Part shown: one piece after another, positions 43,940-54,925 of the stretch
How positions within the stretch are numbered: position 1 is the stretch's first letter
How the letters are laid out: each line of letters opens with the position of its first letter
Assembly: GCA_051453625.1 (NCBI GenBank)
Contig: JBOZIK010000001.1
Location: forward strand, 154,367,339 to 154,431,338
Reading direction: 5' to 3'
DNA from: Welwitschia mirabilis
Taxonomy: Eukaryota > Gnetophyta > Gnetopsida > Welwitschiales
DNA length: 64,000 nucleotides
Position numbers and translations under genes: made by a program
Notes under the pieces: generated by a model
What the model was told of the DNA's origin: nothing
The model's database searches: none
What the model saw: only the letters and a program-made list of their open reading frames with translations

Positions 43940-45415
43940 TAAGAATTATTGAACTCAAAGGGGATGGATGAATGAGTTTAAATAAATAAAATTTAAGTAA
44001 TTAAATAATTAAAATCATAATATAAAATCATACAAATTTACATGGTTTTCCAACCTAGGTACATCCATACATAGAGAGTATCTTCCATTCATATCTCTAA
44101 ATATTCTTAATATGCAAAAATAGTAGTTTTGAAGCATCACCATCCTTATAATCAAATTAGATGCTCCTCTTGAGGTACATTCTCTTCCCCTTATTAATTA
44201 CAGAGAATGAATGTCCAAAAGTACTCTTAAGGACTTGTTTAATCTTAAGAATCATAGTCATGCAAGGATTGCCTTACACCTTAAAATCCCCAAGTAAAAT
44301 ATCTTACAAAGAGAGATAAATAAAATGATTTTAGACTGGAAATGGAGGATCTAATAAATTATATAGTCCAACAAATAAATATCAAAACTAGAATGAAATA
44401 AGAACAAGCCTAAAATAATATGCCAAGTGTAGTTTCTTAACTTCTTCTTTAATTTGGTTAATTAAATAATTCAAATATCAAAGTTGCAGTAATGGATGAG
44501 TATAGAAACATATAATGTCTTCAGTGATAGTTCCATTTAGTGAACTTCAAAATATTTCAACCTATGTAATCATAAAATGATTTTACTAAAAAGGATTTTT
44601 AATTAACTTTGCTTGTGCCTTTTATCCTTTTAAAGTAATTTGATCTATTAATGTACGAAGGTGATCATTTGAATTATTTTGAAGGCTTTTCAATGGATAT
44701 AAATGGATATTTTTCATTGTTCAATGGATATTTTTATTTTATATCAAATTTTAAGATATATGTCTTTAATCTCATAGACATATTTTAGAAGACATCTTTA
44801 ATTTTGGTGGATGTCTCCCAGACAGAAATATTCAACATGATAAACATATTTAATAAAATTGCTTCTATTCTAATGATATTTAACTACTATTTTTTTGATC
44901 TTCTGATATTAAGAATCTATCATGTGTAACCTGCCTAGATCCCTAGAAAATAAATAGAGTATCACTATTATCCTATTAGCACATATTATCTTCTATTACC
45001 TACTTTAGTTTAGTATAAATATTTTTTATTTCATAGATGTCTTTCATCAGTGTAATTAGTATAGACATCTTTTCATTCATATACATCCTTCTCCTATTTC
45101 ATGGTTAGTTTTAGAATAAACATCATCCATCATCCATATTATAGATGTATTTCTCATGTTTTTGATTTAGTTTTGATATAGAGATATTCCATCCTATAGA
45201 CATCTTTCTCATAGGCATCTTCCACATTATAGATGTTTATAGTTAAACTTTTCTAAGATTTGTAAATTCTAAATTGAAATATCTATGGCTTTGACTCTTT
45301 TGAGTGAATATTATTAATTGTCATGACAACTTAAAAGATACCTTTAATAGCCTGCTGCACATTAGATACATGATATTTAAAATGTGAAATTATCAAAACT
45401 AGAATTTTGTCAATA
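43940..45415 (-). repeat. 3' LTR of C3
   Basis: 1476 bp, homologous to the C2 LTRs (gaattattgaactcaaagg at the outer edge, aattttgtcaata at the inner edge). Many agatgtct/agacatct copies between 44760 and 45240. Confidence 0.85.
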
Positions 45416-46123
45416 ATATCTTCCTTTTTTATGATGTCAAAACTTAGTAAATCTTATTAGTATTATCTTTAACAACCATAGTAAAGATAAGCTATAATAT
45501 TATCTAACACAAAAATGTAGTAGCATCTAATTAAAACATAAATGCATCAAAAAATTTAATAACTAAAAACATCATAAACCATTACATAAACATGTAATAT
45601 TTTATAACAACGTGAGTTCTAATAATAAACTATCATAATAATGAAAAACATGTAATCTAATAAATATAGTAAAGTAAACTATAAGAATACAATAAATTAG
45701 AATAATAAAATAACATATTATTGCAAAAAAACTCACACGTGAGAATCAAGAATGATATCACTTGCAATAAAATCCAATATGATTATGTAAGAGTTTCCAT
45801 GGCCTTTCAATTATTAGTTAATGCCTTACCCTTACTAGTTATGTCTTTATGTTTTTTTAATTACTAAAAATTCTTGTCAATTTTTCCAATAATCTTTGTG
45901 ATAATATAGAAATCTTATTTACTAAGGAAGACCTATGTGACCTAGTAGATTTAGATCTATGAAATTATCTCTTTGGAGGCCTTTTAGTCATTCTCTTCAT
46001 TAACTAAATTTAAACATGTCTTTTCTCACTAAACTTTATGAGTAACTTCTTTAGCTATATTAGATTTACCTAAGATGATTTAAAGTTTAGCCTTTATGAA
46101 ATAATGTGATAATGTCTATGTGC
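45416..46123 (-). other. C3 polypurine tract and 3' region up to G4
   Basis: 45416-45433 is the decayed tract: the plus strand reads atatcttccttttttatg, where C2 has atctccccctttttgatg. The rest has no clear coding content. Confidence 0.65.
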
Positions 46124-46589
46124 AATGCTTTTGCAGTGCCAATTTATGGAAATATGTATTTAGAGTACTTTTGTAGGACATTCATACAGGTTTTTATGCA
46201 ATACTGATGACGATGAAGATTTGATAGGATAATCAACAAAACATGTAATATCTAGCATTTTTGGTAGTTTCTCAAGTTTATTCCGATATAATAGAATTGG
46301 AAGAAGGACTTTACGATGCAAAGACTGATTTACCTTGAAGAAAAGAGTAAAGGAAGATTATTGTCCCTACCATCGTTTCCTCTATCATCCCCATGACATC
46401 TAGGATGACCAGACTGCTAACATGGACAGCAGCCTACGGTGTCGATAATAACACATGGTGCACATGTTGATAGGGCATGATCTGCATAGTTTTCTAGACG
46501 ATAGATGGGATGTTGGTATTAGGATTATGTGCAAGCAACCCATAGGATTGATGGTAGTACATGGCATACTACCCAAGACGTTAAGGTGG

Positions 46590-46617
46590 TATCATCCCCT
46601 CTGTCATGGGGATGATA
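46590..46617. repeat. Best-preserved copy of the Athila-family palindrome
   Basis: tatcatcccc and ggggatgata form perfect 10-base arms around the loop tctgtcat. It lies in the G4 5' LTR upstream of the TATA box; the 3' LTR has the partner at about 57192-57217. Confidence 0.9.
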
Positions 46618-46749
46618 GACAGGATGATAATTTTTTTATACTACAGTAATAAATTTCATCGTAAATGAGGTTAAACGATCCATGTGAGTCATTAGGTTTT
46701 CTATTTCTTGCCTTTAGGGTTTTGTCTCAAAATTCCTCAATTAAAAATC

Positions 46750-46757
46750 TATAAATA
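46750..46757 (+). promoter_or_regulatory. TATA box in G4 5' LTR
   Basis: tataaata in the context aaatctataaatacc; the same box stands at 57353-57360 in the 3' LTR. Confidence 0.75.
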
Positions 46758-47310
46758 CCCTCCTCCTTTATTTCCATCCCATATTTTGTATTTAATATGC
46801 TTGTGATAGAAGCTTGAAGGTAAGAGGTCCATCTCATACTATAGAAAGGAGTATCCTTGGTGTCAGAATGTGTCCATCTCATTAAGGTGCTGTTGTTCTG
46901 CTTTGTAAGTGGATGTTGTTTTGATTTCATTTGGATTAATACAATTTCCTCTTTCATTTCATTATTATGCATGTTCCTTATGATTTAAGTTGATCTTAGT
47001 TAGTGATAAGCTTTGATTTATTTAGATCATAAGGGTAACCTTGGTTAAGGTTAACCTTGATTAGTAGTAGTAGGTTTGTACTACTTTTATATTTCTTTTA
47101 TATTGCATTTCATGTTCTACTTAGATAGATCTCATAGTTTATATTGATTAAGAACTAGTAGATACTCTTCGTACTTAATATAAGTTATAGAGAAGTAGTA
47201 TTTATGATAGAAAAACAAAGATTTAAGTAGGCTCTATTTATATTCCCATTTTTATTTCCATTCCATTTGCATTTGCATTTTGATTTCCATTTGCTTGCAT
47301 TTTATTTTTA

Positions 47311-47631
47311 NNNNNNNNNNNNNNNNNNNNNNNNNNNNNNNNNNNNNNNNNNNNNNNNNNNNNNNNNNNNNNNNNNNNNNNNNNNNNNNNNNNNNNNNNN
47401 NNNNNNNNNNNNNNNNNNNNNNNNNNNNNNNNNNNNNNNNNNNNNNNNNNNNNNNNNNNNNNNNNNNNNNNNNNNNNNNNNNNNNNNNNNNNNNNNNNNN
47501 NNNNNNNNNNNNNNNNNNNNNNNNNNNNNNNNNNNNNNNNNNNNNNNNNNNNNNNNNNNNNNNNNNNNNNNNNNNNNNNNNNNNNNNNNNNNNNNNNNNN
47601 NNNNNNNNNNNNNNNNNNNNNNNNNNNNNNN
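47311..47631. other. Assembly gap, 321 N, in G4 5' LTR
   Basis: The 3' LTR has only about 8 bases in the matching place (between catttcattt and aacattgcattt near 57915), so the gap size is probably overstated, or this copy has an expanded hexamer-like repeat. Confidence 0.9.
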
Positions 47632-47858
47632 ATAAGCATTGCATTTAGTTGTTTATTTCATTTCATTTTTTATAAAGACCAAAAAAACTAAAAATACTTT
47701 GACAAAATCAATTTTTTAACTCTAAGCCTAATGCCTTTATTGGATTATGACATTTGGGTGAACTTCCATCTATACTAGAGTGTGTTTTCTACAATTTATA
47801 TGATTTATAGGTTTACCTAAAGGATTTCTAGATTGTATAAATTTACACCATAACATTT

Positions 47859-47876
47859 TGATACCATTTCTAAGGA
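47859..47876 (+). other. Primer-binding site of G4 (tRNA-Asp-like, decayed)
   Basis: tgataccatttctaagga aligns without gaps to the Athila-type TGGCGCCGTTGCCGGGGA, with nearly all differences transitions. Spacer of three bases from the LTR, as in G3. Confidence 0.75.
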
Positions 47877-48599
47877 AGGTTGCAAGGAGCTAAGAGGATT
47901 GTCACTAAACAAATTAATACCTTGAATCTTTCTGTTTAGGTTATCTATTTTGAGTTAGTGCTATATTTTTTCTAGTTTATATTAAAGTAGGTTTATTTTT
48001 GCAACTTAAATTTTTTCATTTTCTTTCTATATTCCTATCATCTTATCTATTGTCCCCATGACCTGAGAGGATGACAGTCTGAAAATTTTTTTGTATTTCC
48101 ACATTTGCACATTTTCTTTTCCATAAAATAAATCTACTATCATCATTTTTATCATCCCCATGACCAGATGGATGACGGTTTGTTTTTTTTAATTTCTCCA
48201 CTCTATTAGTTGTTGAGCATGTAGGGATATGGTGAATACTAATAAGAAGATAAAATATCAGAGAGAATAGAACCTAATTGAAGAAAATATCAAAGAAGGA
48301 TTAATTGACTTTGCGTTAAATTCAGGTATGCACACCCTAGGTACAAAAATTCCTAGAATTAAACAAGAAGATTTTTAGCTTTTATTATTTTAAAATCTGA
48401 TTTTACAAAAGAAAATTATATTATAGAAGGCGATTATATTATTTCTTCAAAAATGTCGAATATTTTGAAAGCATCACAAAAACAAAAGCAAGTAGCTTCT
48501 TCTAACGCTTTAATCATAATAAGAAACTTCTTCTTCGAAGTTGCTAATAGTAAATGCAAAATTTAAAATCCTTTTGGTTTAACTCCTAGAAACAATGTA
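47877..48599 (+). other. G4 leader
   Basis: Non-coding, with two palindromic motif copies (48032-48080 and 48140-48180). The start of gag cannot be fixed. Confidence 0.6.
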
Positions 48600-49985
48600 G
48601 AGTTAAGGAATTTAAATGCTTATCAAACCTTTTTGAGGGAACCAGAAGAAGATCCTTTTCCACATCTAGCCGATATAGAGCAACTTGTGCTTACATCAGA
48701 AAATGGAAAAAAATGTATTAGTGATCATACATATATGATTATTTTTCTAGTTAGCCTTAGAGGGAGGGCAAAAATTTGGCTTAAAATCATTCCACATAAA
48801 AGTTTTAAATCATGCAAGAAGTTTTCATTAAAATATTTTTGAGTGAAAGTAGTATGAGAAAGATAAGAAAAAAAGTAACCAACTTATAACAACAACCTCA
48901 TAAAGATGATGCAACCACTTATGAATGTTTTCCAACCTTATTAATGAATTTCGTAAGGAAGAACTAGTAGATTATTTTTATAGTAAACTAAATGCTTCAA
49001 TCAAACAACTTGTAGACTTTTCTTGTGGAGGCAATTTATTGAAATTAAGCTTAGATGATGCTTGGAGTATGTTAGATAATTAAGTGAAAATCAGTCAAAC
49101 TTGACCTAAGCTCACTAAGGAAATCATACTATAGGACAAATTTTGAAAGATATAAAAGAGGTAAAACATGATAAGAAATAAAAAAGGAAGGATTCAACTA
49201 ATTTGATGAAAGAATTTACTACTATTTTAGAGAAGTATACTCAAATAATAGTTGACATAAAGGTTGTTAAGAATGAACCCTCAACTTCTAATTATGAACT
49301 TTGTAAAGATAATTCCCATCCAATAAAGAATATCCCTTGTTACTAACTTGCAAATAAAGAATGTTTAAGGAAGTATGTGCTTTCAACCAAAGAACTCCTA
49401 ACTCTAAGAGTCAATCATCATTTTAACAAATACCAAGTGGGCAACCCCAATGGAAATCATTTCAGAACAAATTTAAGAATTCCAACTTCTAATCAAATTC
49501 TCAATAAAATCTAAGTGATCCCCTTAGAGAATTCATTAAGAAAATGAGAAAGGTGCAAGAGAAAACCAATAGCAACATTGAAAACCTAGTGAATGTGCTT
49601 CAATAAACAATGCTTATTAACTAAAGACAATAAGGATCCCTTTTTTTCCAATCAATACCCAACCCAAATGAAGTTAGAAGAGACTTAAAAATTATAACAG
49701 GAAGTGAAAAAGATACAACACCTCCTACCCATAAGGTATTAACTTCTAAACAAAATACGACAATTGAAGAAGATGATGTAGAAATCCTATATTATTATAA
49801 CCTTCCTTCCACATTATTTTTTAAAACCTCCATCAAACATAATTTAAAAGAAAATAAGGGAAAGAAATCATCCACTCCTTGGCTTAGTAGATTGAGTATG
49901 TATCCTACATTTAATAAACACCTAAAAGCCTTGATACAAGAAGTCAACATCAACCTACCCTTTTAGAAACTCTAGCAAGAATACC
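48600..49985 (+). pseudogene. G4 gag (Athila-type)
   Basis: gag of a Ty3 element. 48633-48842 is open: EPEEDPFPHLADIEQLVLTS, LVSLRGRAKIWLKIIPHKSF; the family has EDPHxHLxxFExxC and FSLRGxAxxWLxxLPxxSI. After frameshifts come EELVDYFYSKLNASIKQLVD and GGNLLKLSLDDAWSML (family FYxGLxxxxRxxlD and aGGxlmxkxxxEAwxLl). The tail near 49550-49770 has IENLVNVLQ, PNPNEVRRDLK and an acidic EEDDVEIL. The same blocks occur in G3. No zinc knuckle was found, which is usual for Athila gag. Confidence 0.83.
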
Positions 49986-50059
49986 CTAAATATTCTAAGT
50001 TATGAAAAAACTTAGTAAGAAGAAAGTAAAAATTTGCTATTCCTAGTAAAGTTTTTCTT

Positions 50060-51060
50060 ATCCAATCTCTTTTCAATTTAGTTATTAAAAAATGTCCTCA
50101 ATTCAAAGATCTTGGGGTTGTAACTGTTGGTGTTATCTTAGAAAAAAACAAAAGAATTAGGAAGGCTTTGATTGATATAGGAGCACGTGTAAACATCATG
50201 CCTCTTCATATATGTAAAAGACTTGGGCTAGAAAGAAAAGTTGAACCAATACCTANNNNNNNNNNNNNNNNNNNNNNNNNNNNNNNNNNNNNNNNNNNNN
50301 NNNNNNNNNNNNNNNNNNNNNNNNNNNNNNNNNNNNNNNNNNNNNNNNNNNNNNNACCAATACCTATCATACTAAAGCTAGCTAACACCTTAATCAAGAA
50401 ACCTTTAGGAATTATCAAAGATATAGTCATCTAAATTTAGGAATCTTTTTATTCCATTGATTTAGTCATAATTAAAATTGAACATGATGGAGGATATCCA
50501 CTACTTCTAAGAAGAGCCCTTTGTACTATTGCCTATTGTATCATTGACACTCAATCTGGAATAATGAGATACCACTTTAACAACAAAGAAATTACCAGTA
50601 GGGCCTTTAATGCTACTAAAAAAAGCNNNNNNNNNNNNNNNNNNNNNNNNNNNNNNNNNNNNNNNNNNNNNNNNNNNNNNNNNNNNNNNNNNNNNNNNNN
50701 NNNNNNNNNNNNNNNNNNNNNNNNNNNNNNNNNNNNNNNNNNNNNNNNNNNNNNNNNNNNNNNNNNNNNNNNNNNNNNNNNNNNNNNNNNNNNNNNNNNN
50801 NNNNNNNNNNNNNNNNNNNNNNNNNNNNNNNNNNNNNNNNNNNNNNNNNNNNNNNNNNNNNNNNNNNNNNNNNNNNNNNNNNNNNNNNNNNNNNNNNNNN
50901 NNNNNNNNNNNNNNNNNNNNNNNNNNNNNNNNNNNNNNNNNNNNNNNNNNNNATTGCCTATTGTATCATTGACACTCAATCTGGAATAATGAGATACCAC
51001 TTTAACAACAAAGAAATTACCATTAGGGCCTTTAATGCTACTAAAAAAAGCATAGGAATG
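50060..51060 (+). pseudogene. G4 protease, with gap-flank duplications
   Basis: Aspartic protease: 50168 onward reads LIDIGARVNIMPLHICKRLG, with the D-I-G active site kept, then after a gap IPIILKLANTLIKKPLGI (family LADRSxxxPxGIxEDV), YSIDLVIIKIEHDGGYPLLL and GIMRYHFNNKE. Two gaps lie inside: 50256-50355 (100 N, flanks share accaatacct) and 50627-50952 (326 N). The 98 bases before the second gap (from 50529) recur almost unchanged after it (from 50953). This looks like contig ends that overlap and were not merged; no duplicated domain need be assumed. Confidence 0.85.
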
Positions 51061-51080
51061 ATTTCAAAATTGAAGATGAT

Positions 51081-52580
51081 TTGAGACCAACTTTGTTTCT
51101 ACAACATCAACCCATAGAAGAGAGATTAATTATGCTACATAAGCCAACTTTGTATGATGATCTAATTGAAATAGATTATTTTGAATTTGAGAATGAAGTT
51201 TTCGAAGATGAGGAAGAAATACAACATCTTTACTCAATAGAAAAACTTTTTAAAGAGTGTCATTCCCTCCCTGTTATCCCCATAATAGACGGGACAATAG
51301 AACAACTTAACACCCATGAGCTTAAGAAATTACCCAAAGGTCTAAAATACATATTTCTATCTGAAAATCAAATGAATCCTTTGATAATTAGTGACCTTCT
51401 CACTCCTTAATAAGAATTAGATTTGACCTCACTTTTAGAATCAATGAAAAATTCCTTTACTTGAACACATAAAGACTTAGATGCCATTCCTCTTTTCATA
51501 GTTCAATATAAAATCTATCTTGAGAATAATGCCAAACCTATTAAGAAACCCCAAAGAAGAATAAATCTAGCCCTTAAATAAATTGTCAAAGATGAAATCA
51601 TTAAACTTATAAATGTTGAAATTATTTATGTCATAGATGATAGTGAGTGGGTTATCCCTTTAACAGTAGTGCCAAAAAAAGAAGGAAAATGAAGAATGTG
51701 CATTGAGTTTAGGAAACTTAATGAGGTCATCAAAAAGGATCATTGTCCTTTACTCTTTATTAATCAAGTTCCTAATATAATTAAAGGTCATGATTATTAT
51801 TTTTTTCTTGATGGATATAGTGGCTATAATCAAATTTTCATAGCAAGTAANNNNNNNNNNNNNNNNNNNNNNNNNNNNNNNNNNNNNNNNNNNNNNNNNN
51901 NNNNNNNNNNNNNNNNNNNNNNNNNNNNNNNNNNNNNNNNNNNNNNNNNNTTATTTTCTTGATGGGTATAGTGGCTATAATCAAATTTTCATAGCAAGTA
52001 AAGACCAAGCTAAAACCACCTTCACATGTCCCTTTGAAATCTTTTCTTTCAAACAAATGTTATTTGGACTTTGCAATGCCCCTGAAACCTTCTAATGAGC
52101 CATGATGGGAATATTTTTTGATATGATACAAGATTTTATCAAAATATTTAGGGAGTATTTCTCCATCTTTGGTGATACTTTCGAATAAATTATGCTGAGA
52201 TTAGAAAAAGTCCTTAATTAATGTATTGAAAGTGGATTACACTTGAGTTAGGAAAAGATTTTATTCTTTTTCCAACATGGAACTATTTTGGGTTATCACA
52301 TTTCAAAAGAATGGATTAGAATGGACCCCACAAAAGTAGATATCACTAAAAAAAATCTTAACCCTTCAAAAAATGTCAAAAAATTTAGATCTTTCCTGGG
52401 ACACGCTAGTTTCTACTGTTGATTCATTCATGACTATGCTGAAACTTATAAACCTCTTCATTTTTTACTTAAAAAAGATGTCAAATTTGAATGGACTGAT
52501 TCATGCCAACTTACATTTGAAACTCTTAAAGATAAAATTTCTTTCAAACCTATTATCAAGGGTCCTGATTGAAACAAAGA
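51081..52580 (+). pseudogene. G4 reverse transcriptase (Athila-type) with preceding linker
   Basis: 51081-51410 is open for 109 codons and includes LKKLPKGLKYIFLSENQ and PLIISDLL, the family ELKxLPxHLxYAFLGE and PVIISxxL blocks before RT. RT follows: KPIKKPQRRINLALK, EWVIPLTVVPKKEGK, RMCIEFRKLNEVIKKDHCPL, DGYSGYNQIFIAS, KTTFTCPFEIFSF, MLFGLCNAPETF. The active-site block (family FMDDFSVFGD) reads IFREYFSIFGD at about 52142-52178, so both Asp are lost. Then LGYHISKEWIRMDPTKVDI and KKFRSFLGHASFY. The 100-N gap 51851-51950 is again flanked by a repeated segment (DGYSGYNQIFIAS). One palindromic motif copy lies in the linker, at 51264-51300. Confidence 0.9.
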
Positions 52581-53055
52581 CTTTAAACTTATATGTGATG
52601 CAAGAAACATTACTATAAGGGGTTATAGGACAAAAATATGAGAATGGATTCAAAGTCATATCTTACCTTAGCAAAACTTTAATAAGTACCCAATCCAATT
52701 ACACTACCACTAAGAGAGAAATGCTTGCTATCATCTTTTGCTTGGATCACCTTCAACATTACCTTCTTGATTTTCACATCAATATCTACACGGACCATGC
52801 AGCTATCCATTATCTCATGAAAAAAAAATATTTGAGTGCTAGACTTATCAGATAGATCCTTTTAATGCAAGAATTTAATCTTAACATCATTGATAAGACT
52901 ATAAAACATAACAACATGGCTAATCATCTTTCTCGACTTATTTGCTCCCCTAATGAAACTCTTATTAATGACTCCTTTCTTGATGAACAGTTATCTGCAA
53001 TCAAACAACTTTATGCTATCTATTCTTCTTATTTCACTCCCTGGTATGCTAACAC
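52581..53055 (+). pseudogene. G4 RNase H
   Basis: FKLICDARNITIRGY (family FELMCDASDxAVGAVLG; catalytic Asp present), REMLAIIFCLDH, FHINIYTDHAAIHYLMKKK (family TDHxALKYLLxKKD), then QEFNLNIIDK and NNMANHLSRLI (family EFDLEIxDxKGxENxVADHLSRL). The blocks fall in more than one frame, with stops between. Confidence 0.85.
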
Positions 53056-54300
53056 CATCAATTATCTAGTAACCATGAAAAATCCTCAGCATTAGAATCA
53101 TAATCAAAGAAATTCTTTTCTTCATAGGATCGGTGACTATGGGTGGAATGAGTCACATATTTATAGATGTTGTAAAGATAAAATTATGCATAAATGTATG
53201 CCTAAATAGGAAACATTAGAAATTTTAAAACTGTTCATGGTGGATTTTTTAGAGGATACATTAATGTCCAAAAAAATGCCATGAAAATTCTTAACTCTGA
53301 TTTTTATTAGCCAACTCTTTTTCAGGATTCATTTAACTTTTCTTGGAAGTGCAATGATTATCAACATTATGGTAGCTTCACTCATTCTCATGATATGCCC
53401 CTTAGAGCTATACTTAAATGTGAATCTTTTAATTATTGGAAAATTAACTTTGTAGGCCTAATTTCACCATCTTTCAATGAGAAAAATTATATTTTAATAG
53501 CTATGGATTATGTTACTAAGTGGGTTGAAGTTGCTCCTACCACAAAAAATGATTCTTAAACTATTTGTAACTTTGTTTGAACTCATATTTTTTAATGATT
53601 TGGATTTCCATGTATTATCATTGGTGATTAAGGAATCCACTTTATTAATCACCTCTTTCAAAAACTTCTTCTGTTCATTGGTATTAAACATAGAGTTGCT
53701 TATGCTTATCATCCTCGAATCAATCGTCTAGCTGAAAATGCAAATAGAGAGATCAAGAAAATGTTTCAAAAATTAGTCTCTATTAATAAGAAGACTTGGT
53801 CCTCTAAACTTAATGAAGTTCTTTGGGATTACTATACTACCTAGTATAACTCTTTAGGCTTCTCACCCTATGAACTTGTGAAAGGTAAAGTGTGTGTTTT
53901 ACTAGTTGATGTTTGCTATAACTCTTATCATTTCATCTATTAACTAAATCTTGTCAACTTAAATGAAAATCTCAAAATTTGCTTGAACTAAATCAACCAC
54001 TCAGATAAAAAACGTACTCATACTTTGCATCATCAAGTTATTCACAAGACTCAGTCAAGTTTTAACATGATAAAAAGATTATTCATAAATAGTTTGAACT
54101 TGGCCAACTTGTCTTATTGTATAACACTTAAGTACACCTTTTACATAATAAGTTAACTTCTAAATGGTTAGGTCCTTATCTTATCTAAAAATTACACTCA
54201 AATGGCTTAGTTGAAATCTCTGATCTAAACATGAAAGAAATCCAAAAATTTAATGAATAAAGGTTAAAACTTTATAAGTCATTTTTTGATGAAATCTTAA
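53056..54300 (+). pseudogene. G4 integrase
   Basis: N-terminal region with PWYANTINYLVT, a decayed HGGFFRGYINVQ (family HxxxxGGHHGxxRT) and the WPTLFxD block read as PTLFQDSF. The core includes YILIAMDYVTKWVEVAPT at about 53488 (family YILVAVDYVSKWVEA), FGFPCIIIGD with a stop where the family has ISDxGxHF, and AYHPRINRLAENANREIKKM at 53705-53763 (family YHPQTxGQVExSNREIK). First core Asp of the VDYVSKW block is kept. Later LNEVLWDYYTT and SPYELVKGK match the LDDALWAYRTA and SPYxLVYGK blocks. Stops and frameshifts are spread throughout. Confidence 0.88.
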
Positions 54301-54754
54301 ACATCATAGAAGCACTTGTTTTGGAAGCCTTTCTTCAAGAGGAGGACCTTCCTTTTATCATTATCTAAATTCTTTCTTAACTCATTCCTTTGGTTAACAT
54401 CATGGTATCACTTGAACATTCTTAACTTGACATATGTATTTACTTATAAAGTTTCTATGATGAGTAATATTTTACTTAGGCATTTACAATGATAAAATTG
54501 GCTTCATCTAATTTTCAGGCATTCGTAGGTCTATGAACTTTATTTAGAAGGAAGATTCCTTAATTCTTTTATTGTCTTTCAATTATATAAGTAATTATTT
54601 ATTTTTGTAGGATTTTATTTTGTTATTCATCTCATTTCTTCACTTTTATCCTTACAAGTACTTGATCATGTGGAATGATACTCATTTGAAAAAAAAAAAA
54701 GGAGAGAGACAAGAACATAAATTATCATTCTTTTTCATGTATATCTTTACACGA
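54301..54754 (+). other. G4 3' region directly after integrase
   Basis: No further domain. The frame 54620-54817 overlaps the conserved block described next. Confidence 0.5.
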
Positions 54755-54925
54755 ATGGTAATCATGATGTCCTATCGCAAGCACACTAGGGTAAATATTC
54801 TCAAGAGAGACCTTTAGTAATGTGATATGGTAGCTGAGAGAACTCCACTGGGGGGTCAGTTGGTCATGCTGGGAGTTCTTACTTCTCTAATAGTGGTTGA
54901 AATCCCTTCATCATGGCAAAATAAA
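54755..54925 (+). other. Conserved block downstream of pol in G4
   Basis: Matches G3 33565-33735 in the opposite orientation, in step with the element direction. Two short frames touch it (54620-54817 with MSYRKHTRVNILKRDL, 54827-55009 with MVAERTPLGGQLVMLG); G3 has similar residues but different stops. It could be a residue of a small ORF or a structured RNA element. Confidence 0.7.

Larger units (their letters stand above)
46129..47855 (+). repeat. 5' LTR of G4
   Basis: The start is mutated (ttttgcag against tgttatga in the 3' copy, same length), the end reads caccataaca. TATAAATA at 46750-46757. It contains a 321-N gap inside a run of cattt(c/g)-like units. Confidence 0.9.

Noticed and set aside
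46365-46630. Miniature inverted-repeat transposon
   Set aside because: Arms of 8-10 bases with a loop under 10 bases and no target duplication are too small for a MITE; kept as a dispersed palindrome.
47238-47648. Four frames on both strands
   Set aside because: They span the 321-N gap in an LTR with simple repeats.
50551-51000. Frames around the second protease gap
   Set aside because: Produced by N and by the duplicated gap flanks; the true reading is protease on the plus strand.
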